Positions 25,871 to 37,388 of a DNA stretch of 64,000 bases are shown in pieces. A program made the position numbers and the translations under genes. Below the pieces are notes generated by a model, which searched no databases, was not told the DNA's origin, and saw only the letters and a program-made list of their open reading frames with translations. This DNA comes from Turbatrix aceti (Eukaryota; Nematoda; Chromadorea; Rhabditida; Panagrolaimidae): contig OZ017769.1 in the NCBI GenBank assembly GCA_963969345.1, positions 1,364,001-1,428,000 of the forward strand, read 5' to 3'. Numbering within the stretch: position 1 is the stretch's first letter; each line of letters starts with the position of its first letter.

Positions 25871-27748
25871 TCAAAAGCGAACCAGCATACCCTTGTGTCC
25901 GTGGTAAGGCGTGGCTTTTCGTCGACTTGAAAAAGCATTTTGCCGTTCTTCTTCGTCGCCTTCATCATCGGCCATCTCGCGCGCGAAGCGGTAGAGCACA
26001 AAGACCTGGACGATGAAGACTGGCAGAAACATGCCGATAATGACCACCGGTAGCCAGGCGTGGTTTAGGAGCCACTCGACGGGGGAGTAGTAGAAAAGGA
26101 CGTAGGGCTCGGAGCGGTGGCCTATGCAAAGTGCTAACACTGCTACGAGGCCGATGAGAAATTCTGTTACCTGAAGGATTTTTAGCGTTTATAGAACCTT
26201 TAGATACGTTAGAGAATTTTATACGTCCATATGAAATTTTTCGGTCGTCGACCGGACTCGATCCGGGGACCCTATTTTTCCCTTATGATAGTATAATAGT
26301 TTATAACCTGCCAGATCGGACGCTTTACACAGCATATTATTATTTTCTGTTCCAATCCTTCATTTAAAAATTTATATTTCTGTAATAACTTCTATTTATT
26401 TTTAATTTTTTGAATATGTTTCCGTTTCTAAATAATTTCTTATTTCATCTTTCACATTTCAACTCACCACAAAGATCACAGTTATCAACGCGAACGCTGA
26501 CTTTTCAGTAGCTGTGAGTGAAAAGTATCCCACTGTAGATGCCATAAACGCGAGAATAAATAATGACAGTGCGAACGTAGGAAAGAATGGAGGTACTGTT
26601 GGTGCAAAAAATGCTCTGACTAACACGTAGCCAACCAGAAACCATAATAGGAGCTTGAGAAACCAGCATACACCGAACACTAACTAAAATTAATAAAAAA
26701 TTAGTTGCTGTAAAAAAAATTTAAAAAATGAAAAATTTCTGGGCTCAGCCGTGGATCGAACACGGGGCCTCTCGCACCCAAAGCGAGAATCATACCACTA
26801 GACCACTGAGCCGCGGATTTCCGACAAATGCTGCCTCTTTTATAAATGTGTACGCACGGTGCATAAAAAGGGTTTTGTAAACTGCTGGATGCATAAAGGT
26901 GTAAATCATTTATCTAGTTTTTGTCTACAATTATTTAGCTCAGCCTCTGGCGACAAAAATAAACATTGTGCTGCTCAAATTTTTGAATGCACTTACAAAA
27001 TATTTTGCATATAATTATTATATATTATATATATATATTAGATATATATTCATCTGGTCTAATGATAACTAACCACTGAGTAATGGTGAAATAAATAAAT
27101 AAATAAAAATATATATTAAATATATATTAGAAAGTTGTTTCAGTAGCAGAGTAAATTAAAATTAGATATATTTTTTCCAAAAATGGCTAAAATGTTTTGG
27201 GGGGCTCAGCCGTGGATCGAACACGGGACCTCTCGCACCCGAAGCGAGAATCATACCACTAGACCACTGAGCATATTTTTTATATCCATGTGCATCTTTT
27301 TGACATCCAGACATCTCCGTTTTTCTTCAACACGCATTTTGATTTTCCAGTTCTGCCAATACTATTTCCTAAATGCTAAAAAACACAACGTCTTTACAGC
27401 GCTTTTAAATTGACTCAAAAAGCAACTCAAATGTATGCATTAGCGGCCTCCACGCGTCGCAAACCAGGAAAACGTTTGTCTGTGCATTCATTGCATTCAT
27501 TAGGGCGTAAACCAGTTTGCACCATGGATGACCCGACCTATCGCGCGTCCACTGACCAATGCAGTCGAACAATTGTCTATCGGAATGAATAAAAGCGCTA
27601 CGCAATGCCCTAAAGGCATGGCTGAGTGGTCTAGTGGTATGATTCTCGCTTAGGGTGCGAGAGGTCCCGGGATCAATCCCCGGCTCAGCCCTAGTTTTTT
27701 GCATATTTGAAAGTAGAAACTTACCTTATACGATTTCGATACCGTCAT
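25871..27748 (-). CDS. Small four-transmembrane protein with acidic cytoplasmic tail
   Basis: Exons 27748-27725, 26683-26468 and 26170-25871 join in phase 0 to give 179 residues. After MTVSKSYK come four hydrophobic segments, at about 9-33, 42-65, 68-105 (a long stretch) and 125-150. The tail is charged ([14 protein letters not shown]) and ends in GHKGMLVRF. Exon 1 starts at 27840 after a strong acceptor (attttgcag), so its first 92 bases are 5'UTR. The donor AAG|gtaagt is canonical. The open frame upstream of the ATG is closed by a TGA, which supports this start. Small four-TM proteins of this layout are common in nematodes, but I recognise no named family. Intron 1 (27724-26684) contains three tRNA-Pro genes and a LINE-tail fragment. 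Confidence 0.75.
26741..26812 (-). tRNA. tRNA-Pro (TGG)
   Basis: A 72-base tRNA. The acceptor stem GGCTCAG/CTGAGCC is perfect. The anticodon loop TTTGGGT sits on stem CTCGC/GCGAG and gives anticodon TGG. The T-arm is CCGTG-TTCGATC-CACGG and the discriminator is C. It lies inside intron 1 of the four-TM gene, on the same strand. Confidence 0.93.
27051..27109 (+). mobile_element. Retroelement 3'-tail fragment with (AAAT)n tail
   Basis: CATCTGGTCTAATGATAACT, then AACCACTGAGTAATGGTGAA and an ATAA-repeat tail. It is embedded in a TA-rich stretch (about 27001-27130) between two tRNA genes. Confidence 0.6.
27202..27273 (-). tRNA. tRNA-Pro (CGG), end of acceptor stem mismatched
   Basis: It is the same tRNA body as the TGG copy; the anticodon loop TTCGGGT gives CGG. 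The T-arm is CCGTG-TTCGATC-CACGG. The first acceptor pair is T-C instead of G-C because the 5' flank is TATGCTCAG, so this may be a decaying copy or an odd functional one. Confidence 0.75.
27620..27691 (+). tRNA. tRNA-Pro (AGG)
   Basis: The acceptor stem GGCTGAG/CTCAGCC is perfect. The anticodon loop TTAGGGT gives AGG, whose A34 would be edited to inosine. The T-stem CCGGG/CCCGG is intact but the loop begins ATC rather than TTC, which weakens box B. It is opposite in strand to the other two and 29 bases from the end of the four-TM gene intron. Confidence 0.85.
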
Positions 27749-27840
27749 TGATGATATACCAACCCTGTTTCTTTTTGAATACAGGCAGGATGAACCTCAG
27801 AAGTCCTTTGAAGCAGAGCTTAATCCGATGTGATGGTTGC

Positions 27841-30800
27841 CTGCAAAATCTTTTTTTATGGGTTGTCCAAAAAACAAGTGCGATGAACGCTGGGTTAATG
27901 ATTTCCACGCAAAAAATGCGAGGTCATACTTGGTGGCCGGAACACAATAAAACTTGAAACTTTGGCATGGAACGAAATTTTTTTGGACAACATCGCAAAT
28001 TCTAAGCATTTGTTGCTCGACAGTAAATTTGCTAAATGAGTCGACGAGGAACTTATTTAGTTAATGATGAACTGGCAAAGGACATGCCAGACAACTTTTT
28101 TTGTTCTCAAACGTTAAAAACGCTGCAAATAATTTTGCCTTGATTCAAAAAAAAGCGAACAATGAAATCTAAGGAACAAAAAAACGGCAATTAAGCCAAT
28201 GGGCAATTAGCAAAAAGCGACTTGCTTGGCCGGCTAGTCATTCTGTCGATTAATCATGTTTACAACCATTTTTGCAAAAAAACTAACAAAAATACCCAGC
28301 ATGAATTCAAAAAAGCAGAAAAAAACAACAACCTGCATGTCATAAAAGAGAATAAATGGGGTGAGGGTAAGTACGAAATATTTAGAAGGGGGATATGTAC
28401 GTATGCATGAATGTATGTTACTTCTGGGAATGGGATAAATAAAGCTGAAAATTGTTTGAAAAACAAAACACCGGAAAGGATTAGCGGGTACAATCGGGGC
28501 AATAAACTGTGCTTGACGACGTCGCCGACAACAGCAAACAATAAAGTCATTGTATGTGCGAACAGTCGTTTTTTTGTTTGCAAACGAATACGACATTTTT
28601 GGCACAATTTTTCGAGGAATCGAACAAATGCTGTTTAACAAAAAGTTTTACACCATTTAATATCATCCATCGCTTTATTTGTTGGCAAAATCTAGCATTG
28701 TTCATATACCTAAATTCGCGAACAAATACATTTAAAAAAAATTCTGTTCGCAAACGAACACAATCCTAGTTTTTCAACGAGCTGCCAAAAAATTCATAAC
28801 CATCGAATCAAAAAGCACACAATCCCGCAAGATGGTCAATGACCAAAATAAATAAAATAGTTCAAAATTTTTTTGCTGCAAGCAAACGCATAAAAACATG
28901 CAATTAGGCGTCAAAAAACATAAACACAAAAATAAATAAACCACTGCCGGCAAGTCAAGCGAAGTCAAGGAAGTGACACCCCAAACCGTCTAGCCAGACT
29001 CGCTGACTAACTAACCTGACCACATGTCAAGCTTCTTTTTTTGAACTGACTGGGGTGAAAATAAACTTCTTTGTTGGGCAATTTTTGTCTTTTGTGTGTG
29101 TGTGTGTGTGTGCGCGTGTGTGTGTGTGTGTGCCACAACTTATTGTATGACTTCATAAACATGAAAGTTCAACGAAAGCATAAACGATGTTCATCACAAC
29201 AGAAGGCAACAAAATTTTGGGGGGTGCTTAGATTTTGAGCTCCTCATAATCTCTCGTTTATAAACAATGCAAAGAAAAAAAGGAAGAATGAAAATATTTT
29301 TGTGTGGATGATCACGAATGATCACTGCTGTTGGAAAGCGGATTCTTTTTTGTGCAAAAAGAAAACAAATGCGAACACAAAGAATTAAAAATAAGCAGTG
29401 CAAAAAATGTTATAATTCGGTTCACGGTTTTTAAAAAAAAGGAAAAAATGCAGAGAATATTTTGCGTTAAATTTTAAAGTTTCATTTTATCAAAACATCA
29501 ACTCAACTCCCCCGCGTGCACTTTCACAAGCAGATTCCAAGTCTGGGGAATGATGCCAGTACCCAGACTTCATGCACGGTGTAATCATCCTGTTTTTTTC
29601 TCACCCGTCAGGACTTAAAATCCGGTATATCGCTCCCCCCATAGAAATTATATCTTTACAGGTGATGTTACATAATTTTCTCCCTTGACATCACCCATTT
29701 TGCCATGAAAAATTGCAAAAAAAACTGGATTAACAATTATTTCTTTATTCATAACCCTTCACGGGCGCAGGTAGAATGGACATGTGAAAGAGAAAAACAA
29801 GATTGAGAGATGACAACGCGGTAAAATATTTTATTATTTAAATATGTAATAACTCATTTCATAGCGATGGCCTAGCTTATGCACAATGTAGCCAAACAAT
29901 GGACTTATGAACACACTGTGTCACGTGCAGATGAGTCAGGTGAATGGATATCCGGTTATACGATAGGTCTGTGGTCAATGAGAAAAAAATGCTGTCGTTA
30001 GAAAATGAACAATATTTTTTAAAAAAATAAATTAAACTTCAACAAACGCATTTAAAAATAAAATAAATACAATTTGCCCCTACAAACAAACGTGAGCAAA
30101 AACACGTGTGGTCACCAGACTGCATCGTGCACGCGCCGACGACAAAGACTACTCCCACCAGAAACGTTGGCAATTAGTGATACACAATTGCTGGTGCACG
30201 CCTCATGGATCCAGGACCGCAGCCAATGACGAAGCCAATAATATGCGTATTTCTGAAGCCCTGCATGAATGGGAATTGCCATGCACTTCTGTTTTTTTTG
30301 TTTTCAGGAATCACGTAGCGTTGTTTAATATTTACCCCAAACATAGCAATTTCTGGGTATATCATTACCACGATAAAGATTGCCTAATTATTTATTTGTT
30401 TACCAAAAAAAAGAAATTGATAAAAAATTAAGAAAAATTTTGACATTTTCGAAAAAAAATTATTTTCATAATATTTGCCAAAAATACATCTTGAACCAAA
30501 ACCAATTTTTTTTAAATCATTCAACAGTCAGACCAACTTCTTGCAATGTAAACCAAGTGCCCCAAAACTGCTCTTGACTCTGGGCTTTGTTCGCTTGCAA
30601 TTAACTTTTGACTTTTGAGTGGTTTCAAAAGTTCTGTTTGGAAAAGTTTTAGACGACGAAAATGGCCATGCATGTTCTCTATTAAAACAAACGGAGACGC
30701 TTGAGGAATCAAACCTGCACAAACATGAAATACGGAATCGGGGTGCACAGCCGTTTTTTTTGTTTGCGAAAGAAAGCAAACTGTCATTTGTGCAATTTTT

Positions 30801-31312
30801 TTCTGGGAAGAAAGACGAAGTTGATGAATGTTATTTGATTATGTTTTTGTTAGAGAACAAAAAACGAGAACTCGGTGTACGGTACGTTGTTGATAAAATA
30901 AATAAACAACAATAAAATGGAATACGTTTTTGCTGAAAAAACTTCGAAAAACTCCAACATGCCTTCACGATCGTGTGAAAGCCTTCGTCTTTGCCCAGTC
31001 GTCAAAATAGTGTCTTTCCGTCTTAACAATAAACAAGCAATTATAAAATCATAAAAAAGTTTTAGCCAACGTAAATTATAACCATCAGTCAGTCATCAGT
31101 GCAAATGGTAGGAGTGCCCCGAAATTTACACACATACACAAACATTTTTTCTTTTAAGATTTTAACTAATTTGGTAATAAACCAATTTCCGAACACATTC
31201 AATATTTTCCACAAAAACAGACTAAAAATGTAAACATTGGTCTTTTTTATTCTTCGAAGAAGGAGAAAAAAGAGCATAAAAAGTGTACTGCGACAATTAG
31301 CCATCCGTTATT
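27841..31312. other. Intergenic region, no gene recognised
   Basis: Mostly AT-rich. A TG/CG dinucleotide microsatellite lies at 29092-29132. A stretch richer in G and C at about 30100-30300 is open in several frames on both strands but shows no clean splice sites or recognisable protein. Nothing else could be supported. Confidence 0.55.
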
Positions 31313-31319
31313 TTGCTTT

Positions 31320-31635
31320 TTTGCCCCCTCTGCTTGGATGGAATCGGAGTCCTCCCCGAGACCACAAAAAAATACGATTCCGCCGTCTTTCTGCTCTCTA
31401 AGTTTAATGACCAAACTGAAATCAAGCATGTTGTCATCGTGAGCAACGGAAATCATATGAAGTTGGAAATCAGTACAAAACTGGAAAGCGACGATGCTTA
31501 CTTTGTCCAGGATGTGCCTGCTAATGATTCGTGGACTTTTGATTGCTTGAAGTGATAACGAAATACTGTTTAAAAGTGTTGACGAACTAATGACATTAAA
31601 TTCGGGTGCGGCAAAAGTTCGTGAACAAATGGTTT
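31320..31635 (+). pseudogene. Truncated, internally deleted copy of the 49508-51745 gene
   Basis: From VLPETTKKYDSAVFLLSKFN onward, this segment matches exon 6 of the minus-strand gene at 49.5-51.7 kb, including KFNDQTEIKHVVIV and HMKLEISTKLES. It then jumps straight from the equivalent of YFVQ to the last roughly 40 coding bases and about 75 bases of 3'UTR of that gene, losing the donor, an intron and nearly all of exon 7. The deletion shifts the frame: the coding end reads SWTFDCLK instead of the hydrophobic anchor. It is on the opposite strand to its parent, 18 kb away. It has no 5' exons, so it is a dispersed fragment rather than a gene. Confidence 0.8.
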
Positions 31636-31729
31636 TTACAAAAAACTAACACTATGGGAAATTGAAAAACAACAAAAATTTGTAAATAATATTAGTACAG
31701 GAAACAAGTGGTGTTGTTGTTACTAACTC

Positions 31730-32105
31730 AAGTAGAAGTCTGTTGAAAAGAAGTACAGACATCTACTTTTTTGTCTGTTCTGTACAAGAGGGACGGAAAG
31801 CCATGATTGGGAGGTTCAGCTGATGGAAGTCTATGCGCGGCATTTATTATTTAATGTGCGTCGCTTTCATTTTCCCAGCCCTATCCTTTAGGGCTCTATC
31901 AGCGATAGTGCGAGCAAATTCGACGAGCAAATAGTGTGAATCTGACGGCACTGCCCTAGTTTATCGTTGCCGGTTCGCTTTCCGTCGTCGTGCTTTCAAA
32001 CCGGCCACAACACTGCACGAATGTTGCTTTGAAGTTCCGATTGCTTCATAATACATAGTTCCAACAGTCGTACTTTTCTCAACAGACACCTACTTTTTTG
32101 GGAGA
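31730..32105. mobile_element. Possible small terminal-repeat element
   Basis: AGTAGAAGTCTGTTGA at about 31731 is inverted at about 32078-32094 (TCAACAGACACCTACT). In addition ACAGACATCTACTTTTTTG (31755) recurs directly as ACAGACACCTACTTTTTTG (32083). The interior is richer in G and C than the flanks. No clear target duplication is seen. Confidence 0.35.
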
Positions 32106-32734
32106 TTTGCACAAATTATCTTATATTATGAGCACGTTGAACGAAGATTCGGAGGAGCGGAATGCGTGCGTTTTTGTAAGGGTAATTATTATCAGCGAAT
32201 TTCTCGAATTACTTTGAAAAAAAGTGATATCAAATTTTGGCCAAAAACGCGCAGGATCACAAATTGCATTAATCCTGATTATTTTACATTTTTTACGATA
32301 TCGTGTATTCTCTCACACATTCGTCTAAAAATTAAAAGTACGACTGAATGAACTTCATTAAGCATATTTGTGCCAAAACCTCCAAATTAGCTTATTTGTT
32401 GGTAAAAGACGCACGTATTTTATGCGGTGTGTGCGATTGCGCATGACACACTCACATCCATCGTGAAAAACAAAAGTTGTGGTTTTGTGTTGCAAAAGCA
32501 TAAAAATTTTTCACACAAAATGCAATACCTTGGTTGTTAGCAAATCAAAGGCCCAAACGACACGCGTGCACCCGCCTCTTTTTTATGTTACAACATATTT
32601 AATGCGGAAATTTCGAAATTCTGATTTCTTTGCATCACTGAAAGAATTATCGTTCATTTTTCCATTTTGTTAAGCCGAACAAAAGTGTTATTGCTTTATT
32701 TCAAAATTTACTAAACTTTTATTGCCAGGAATAA

Positions 32735-33812
32735 ATGGGCAGTTTTAGGTTTGAAGATCCGTGCAGCAAAATCTGTGAAAATTGTAAGTTTGTTTTGACG
32801 CGTTGTGTGTACAATAATTTTGTAATAAATATTTGCTTTACAAAAAATTCAGGTTTTATAAATGTCGAAGTCCACGAAACGGAAAAAGTTGCTGACGAAC
32901 AAACTGGAAACTTAGGTTTTTTTTTGAATCAATTGTTAGTTTGTAAGACAAAATAAACTTTTTAGCTGTTAAAATTACACCGTTTTTTATTAACACTGAT
33001 GCCACAGAAGTCTACTATCCGTTTTCATGCCCGACATGTCAAATGCCCGTTAAATACCCTAATAATGAAAACACCACGAATCGACTGAAATCAAGCTCTG
33101 TTTATCACATTGTTCCAATCTACACAATTTTTATGTTTATTGTCGCAGCAGTAATGTTTTACCGGAAACCAAACTTGGGATATTTTTTGCATGTTTTTTT
33201 CATCAATTTCGTTGCTGAACTGGTTGACGATCATTTTCGTTTGATATTGAAAAACAAAGGCAAGAAATTCCTACTAAATTTTATTGTATAAATATGTGCC
33301 TTTAACTTTTTTTAGGATTGAACCAAATTTGGGCACCTAGCATCTACGGATTCGTTGTTATGTCCATCGCGGAGATTCTAATACCCCTGATTGTTTGCAC
33401 GCTACTAGATACAAACGGCTTTGAAAATACAGGAGCAGTTGTTATTTTCCACATCGCATTTTTTGTTCTTCCCCTCGCTGCATACAACATCTGTTCTTCG
33501 CAAAAGTGGTGTGATTGGGGCGTCACCTCGAATATCATTACTATTTTTCTGTGGAGTACTGTGGTTTTTGTTACGGTCTTATATTTTGATGATACCGGCA
33601 AAAGTTTGCCTTATGGCTCGCTTATTTTGGTATCTGTTATAGGCTTTGTTTTTGGCAGTGCTTTCTGTGCTCTCAGCAAAAACAACAGATTTAGAATTGC
33701 TGTAAGCGACCTTACATACTACCTGGTTGGCGGGCGCCACGTATGTATACATGAGTTTCTGCTCGTTCACCCAGGAAACATTAAGCAAAAAGGAGTTGAC
33801 TCCTTCCTTTAA
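32735..33812 (+). CDS. Six-transmembrane orphan protein, paralog 1
   Basis: Exons 32735-32783, 32853-32915, 32966-33259 and 33316-33812 give 300 residues. All three introns are phase 1. The N-terminal roughly 80 residues are polar, with paired cysteines (CENC, CPTC). About six hydrophobic segments follow, including LPLAAYNI and YGSLILVSVIGFVFGSAFCA. The ATG lies 7 bases after an acceptor-like ttgccag, a possible trans-splice site. The third intron starts GCAAGA rather than GT. The equivalent intron of the paralog at 35.7-37.4 kb starts GTAAGC at the same phase, so this is a GC-AG intron. I recognise no family. The conserved blocks shared with the paralog are TGAVVIFH and GKSLPYGSLI. Confidence 0.75.
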
Positions 33813-34291
33813 AAAGGCATCTTCGAGCCTTCACGCATTGGTGTGAATGTACAAAGTTAGTGCCAAGATATAATTTGTTTATTTTGGTTTACGTGTTTTT
33901 TAAAATCATGCATTTTGAGCATTGAAATACTGTTTTATGATTAAATAGTGTACAAATAAAATTCAGTAAATTGACCAGTAATAAAGTTAAGCTGCACTAA
34001 AAAACATTCAGCAGTTTGATTATTTATATATACAAGATTTATCATAAAATCGCAGGTGATGAAAATTAAAAACATATTTAGTCATGAAAAACTCTGAAAA
34101 AACAATGACGATAACTGTTACATGAAAAAGGGGAAAAAAGGTGAAGATATTTATTAGTCCATTGCGTCGCACAGAATGATTCATCGATCACTATGCAAAA
34201 TTAAATTAAGCCAGGAAGGTTTTTTGTTTTCGCAGATTTTTTTACTGATATCACATAATTTTCGCTAACGTTGTGTGTGTCCTGTCAGAAA
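33813..34291. other. Gap between paralog 1 and MITE, nothing seen
   Basis: AT-rich, with no open frame or repeat of note. Confidence 0.5.
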
Positions 34292-34789
34292 GGGCTTGTC
34301 CAGAAATTACGTCATCGCAAAATCGGTGATTTTTTACCCCCCTCCCCCCTTTGTCATCGGTCGTCATTGCAAGGTGGGGCACTTCGAACCCCCCCCCCCC
34401 CCTAAATGACGTCATTTTGAAAAAAATCGTCATTTTTTAGCGTTTTTTTTTGCAAGTTTTGGTTTATCAATTTTGCTAAAAACTACTTTCGAGAACTTTA
34501 TGCCGAAATTATTGTGTAGTTATTATGTTTTTTTAAGAAGCCTGTTCGGAGCCGGTCATATTTAAAAAAATGATTGGTGAAACATAATTATATCGGAGCA
34601 AGAACAGTCAGTTTTTAGCGCATTTTGACAAAAAAAAACTGAAATTTAGAAAATTCGTATGCCAATTCTTGAAATTTTTTAATAACGTCATTTTGAGCAG
34701 TACCCCCCTCCCCCCTCCATCATTTTGCGTCATTTTTGGACTGATCCCCCTCCTCCCCTCTTGCAATGACGTAATTTCTGGACAAGCCC
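34292..34789. mobile_element. MITE-like element with 24-bp perfect terminal inverted repeats
   Basis: The left end GGGCTTGTCCAGAAATTACG then TCAT is the exact reverse complement of the right end. The element is 498 bases and non-coding. Subterminal C-runs (CCCCCCTCCCCCCT) and TGACGTCATTTT motifs occur near both ends. The flanks are gaaa and aaag, consistent with a 3-base AAA target duplication. It lies between the two six-TM paralogs. Confidence 0.85.
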
Positions 34790-35707
34790 AAAGCAGTGAT
34801 TTATGTTGGATGTCGTCGAAGTGAGTCATCCAATCAAGCCTCGCTTTTTAACGGATAACGAAAGAGCGCGTTAGCTGCCTGCTATTTTTTTTTGCTAACG
34901 TGTTGCTTTAACCGCTCGAACAACTGGCAAATCATTTTTGACTTTCTGCATTACCATTTTTTCGTATACCAAATATTTAGTTTAACTAAATGAAAGCCCG
35001 CTCCGCCATATCTGACGTACTGATCTAGTCTTTTCTTTTCTCCCAATGTCTTCCTTTCTGACACCTTTTGCCTGGCACGTAGACAAAACAGCCATGCAAA
35101 AGTCAGCAACATTCGTAAGAAACACTATCGATTGAAATCGAGTGAGGGGATTTTTAGCTGCTTGTTTTTTTGTATTGAACGTATCGTTGCCGCGCTTGCG
35201 AACATCAACGGTTGCTGCGTTTGAGAATCACAAAATCGTAGCAGAAAGTAAATTTATGACAAAAGAACTCTTTTAATTCTATTAATTCAGTTTTTTGACT
35301 ATTTTTGGTTAGAATTTGAAGTCATTCAATTTTTTTGTCATAAATTGTAAAGCCAGACTAAGTTTTGAAGGCGATGGAGGCGAAGGCAATCTGAAGGCGC
35401 CTCCGGGGGCGATGAAGGCGAAGCGATGTTACACTGATCAATTGCTTTTAAAAATTTCGCGAATGTGTAAGTTTACCGTATAGCAATTGCACAAACGCTG
35501 CGCACTTTTTACACACAGGTGTTATTATTTTTGCACCTATGTGTGTGTCTTATTTTAACTGTGCGTCTTTCAACCCTCGTTCAACTTGTTTTCCTCAAAA
35601 CACTCATTATGCATGTTTCTTTCAAGCCGAGAACTATCGTGTTTTAGCGCATCGCGTTATTTCAAAATTTTGTTTTAGGTTTCACAAAATCGGGTTTTGA
35701 TGCCAAC
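34790..35707. other. Upstream region of paralog 2
   Basis: It contains a short GAAGGCGA-type tandem repeat at about 35367-35425 and an acceptor-like ttttag at about 35677 (28 bases before the ATG) that may receive a spliced leader. No gene is seen. Confidence 0.5.
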
Positions 35708-37388
35708 ATGAACAGCTCAATGGAAGAAAATCCTTATGGTGTATTCAATGAAAACTGTAAGTTCTTTTTAAGAAAGCAAATTTTAAAAATATGATTGTAA
35801 TCAAAAATTCTTTAGCATCGATTAATTCTTCTTGCAACGCCAGTCAGTTTTTGCTTAACTGCAATGAAAATCGTATGGATTTCTTTATCAGTTTTTTTAC
35901 TTATAAACAATTTATTCTTAGAAAACCCGGGTCCGTCAGCAAGTAAACAAAGCAAGGAAGAAGGCTATGTGACTGACGTTAATATTCCATCTGCTGCCAT
36001 TGAAACTCCCGAAACTGCAAACGTCGGTGTGTCCGTTCTTGATCGTGCTGAATACGGTATGTTTTCTTGGTACAAATAGTTTATGAAAACTTTATGCATA
36101 CAAATTATAGATCAAGAACAATCAAATCGTGTTTACATTGGAAAAACAGGAGAAGTTGCACCACATATTACATCCCAATCTTCTGAAGCTTTGATAGTCG
36201 ATGATCCGCTTCGAACTCTAGATCCAGATGATAACGGTGGGTTCTTGCTTGTAAACACTTGATAAATTTATTTGTCAACAATTATTTTAAATTCAGGCCA
36301 AAAAGAATTGGATCATGAAAAAACAGAAGTTGCTGATGGAAATGCCCCGCATTTGAACGGTAAGTTTTGTATTACAAAATGTTTCATAAATAAAATACTT
36401 ATAACAATTGTATAATAGGTTTGATGATTGAAGTGCCATCGGAGTGTAATGCCGTCGAAGACTCAGAAAATGCTCTCCTTCCAGCTACCAACACAGGTAA
36501 ATACATTTTTACCCTGTTTTTGATTTTGATAATTTTTCATTAAAAAATATTTTAGAAGAAATTGCTTTAGTGTCTTTCCCCCCTGAAGCTCCAGACGCCA
36601 ACGATCCGCCATTGCGTGCACCAAATCCAAGGCCATACAATAAAACAATTGGCCGTGGTTTACTTCTCGCAAAAAAACTGCTACAAAAATTTTTTGATCA
36701 TATCTACGCAATTATTATGTGGATTGTCGCATTAGTTGTGTATTTTCAAAATTCTAACTACGTAGCTATGGGCATTTTTTTCTACGGCATTTTAATAGAA
36801 TGCGTCGATTATCAGGTTAAAGAATATTTTTTGTCAGTATTGAAGGAAAAACGTAAGCATATTTTAAAGAACTCAATATTTAAAAAACGTTTTTGTTAAT
36901 TTTATATTAAATTTAAAAAAAATGTTTTTATAAATTGTTTTTCGCTTATTTATTTTAATGCAGATCAAAATCTCCTTTGGGCATCCAATATCTACGGCTT
37001 CATCGTCACTTCCAGCGTTCAGTTTCTGCCCCTGCTTTTATGCTGGCTACTAGATACCCATGGCTTTGAAGACACAGGAGCAGTCGTTATTTTCCACGTC
37101 TCATTTTTCGTCCTTCCCCTCGCAGCAAACAACATCCTGTATTGTCAGAGACGCTACTGTTCCGTTGTCTTGAATACCGTAACTCTTTTTCTATGGTTTT
37201 CTGCAATGTTGGCAACTATCTACTATTTTGACGACGAAGGCAAAAGCTTGCCTTACGGCTCGCTAATTTCTGCATCTGTTATAGGATTTGTTTTTGGAAT
37301 TACGTTCTGTGCTCTTTGTAAAAACAACGGGTTTAAAAATTATATAGGCAATGTTACATACCTGATCTGCGGTTTCCATGCAGGGTGA
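35708..37388 (+). CDS. Six-transmembrane orphan protein, paralog 2, with long acidic N-terminus
   Basis: Eight exons: 35708-35756, 35816-35872, 35922-36056, 36111-36236, 36297-36359, 36419-36496, 36556-36852, 36964-37388. All seven introns are phase 1; the product is 409 residues. Exon 1 is 49 bases, as in the paralog. Exons 2-6 encode about 150 residues of Glu/Asp/Ser/Pro-rich, probably disordered sequence. Exons 7-8 match exons 3-4 of the paralog (LPYGSLI, TGAVVIFH, GFVFG, FCAL, six hydrophobic segments). The last codon and the stop (GGG TGA at 37383-37388) are the first bases of an inserted element, so the protein is about 25 residues shorter at the C-terminus than paralog 1. Function is unknown. 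Confidence 0.75.

Noticed and set aside
27183..27413. Small frames reading through the tRNA-Pro genes (also 27405-27704)
   Set aside because: The recurrent peptide [16 protein letters not shown] is translated tRNA sequence.
29092..29132. TG repeat as a possible regulatory or telomere-like sequence
   Set aside because: It is an ordinary dinucleotide microsatellite; no TTAGGC arrays were seen in the window.
30108..30431. Coding-like island on either strand
   Set aside because: Several frames are open and none has a supported start, acceptor or donor or a recognisable protein.
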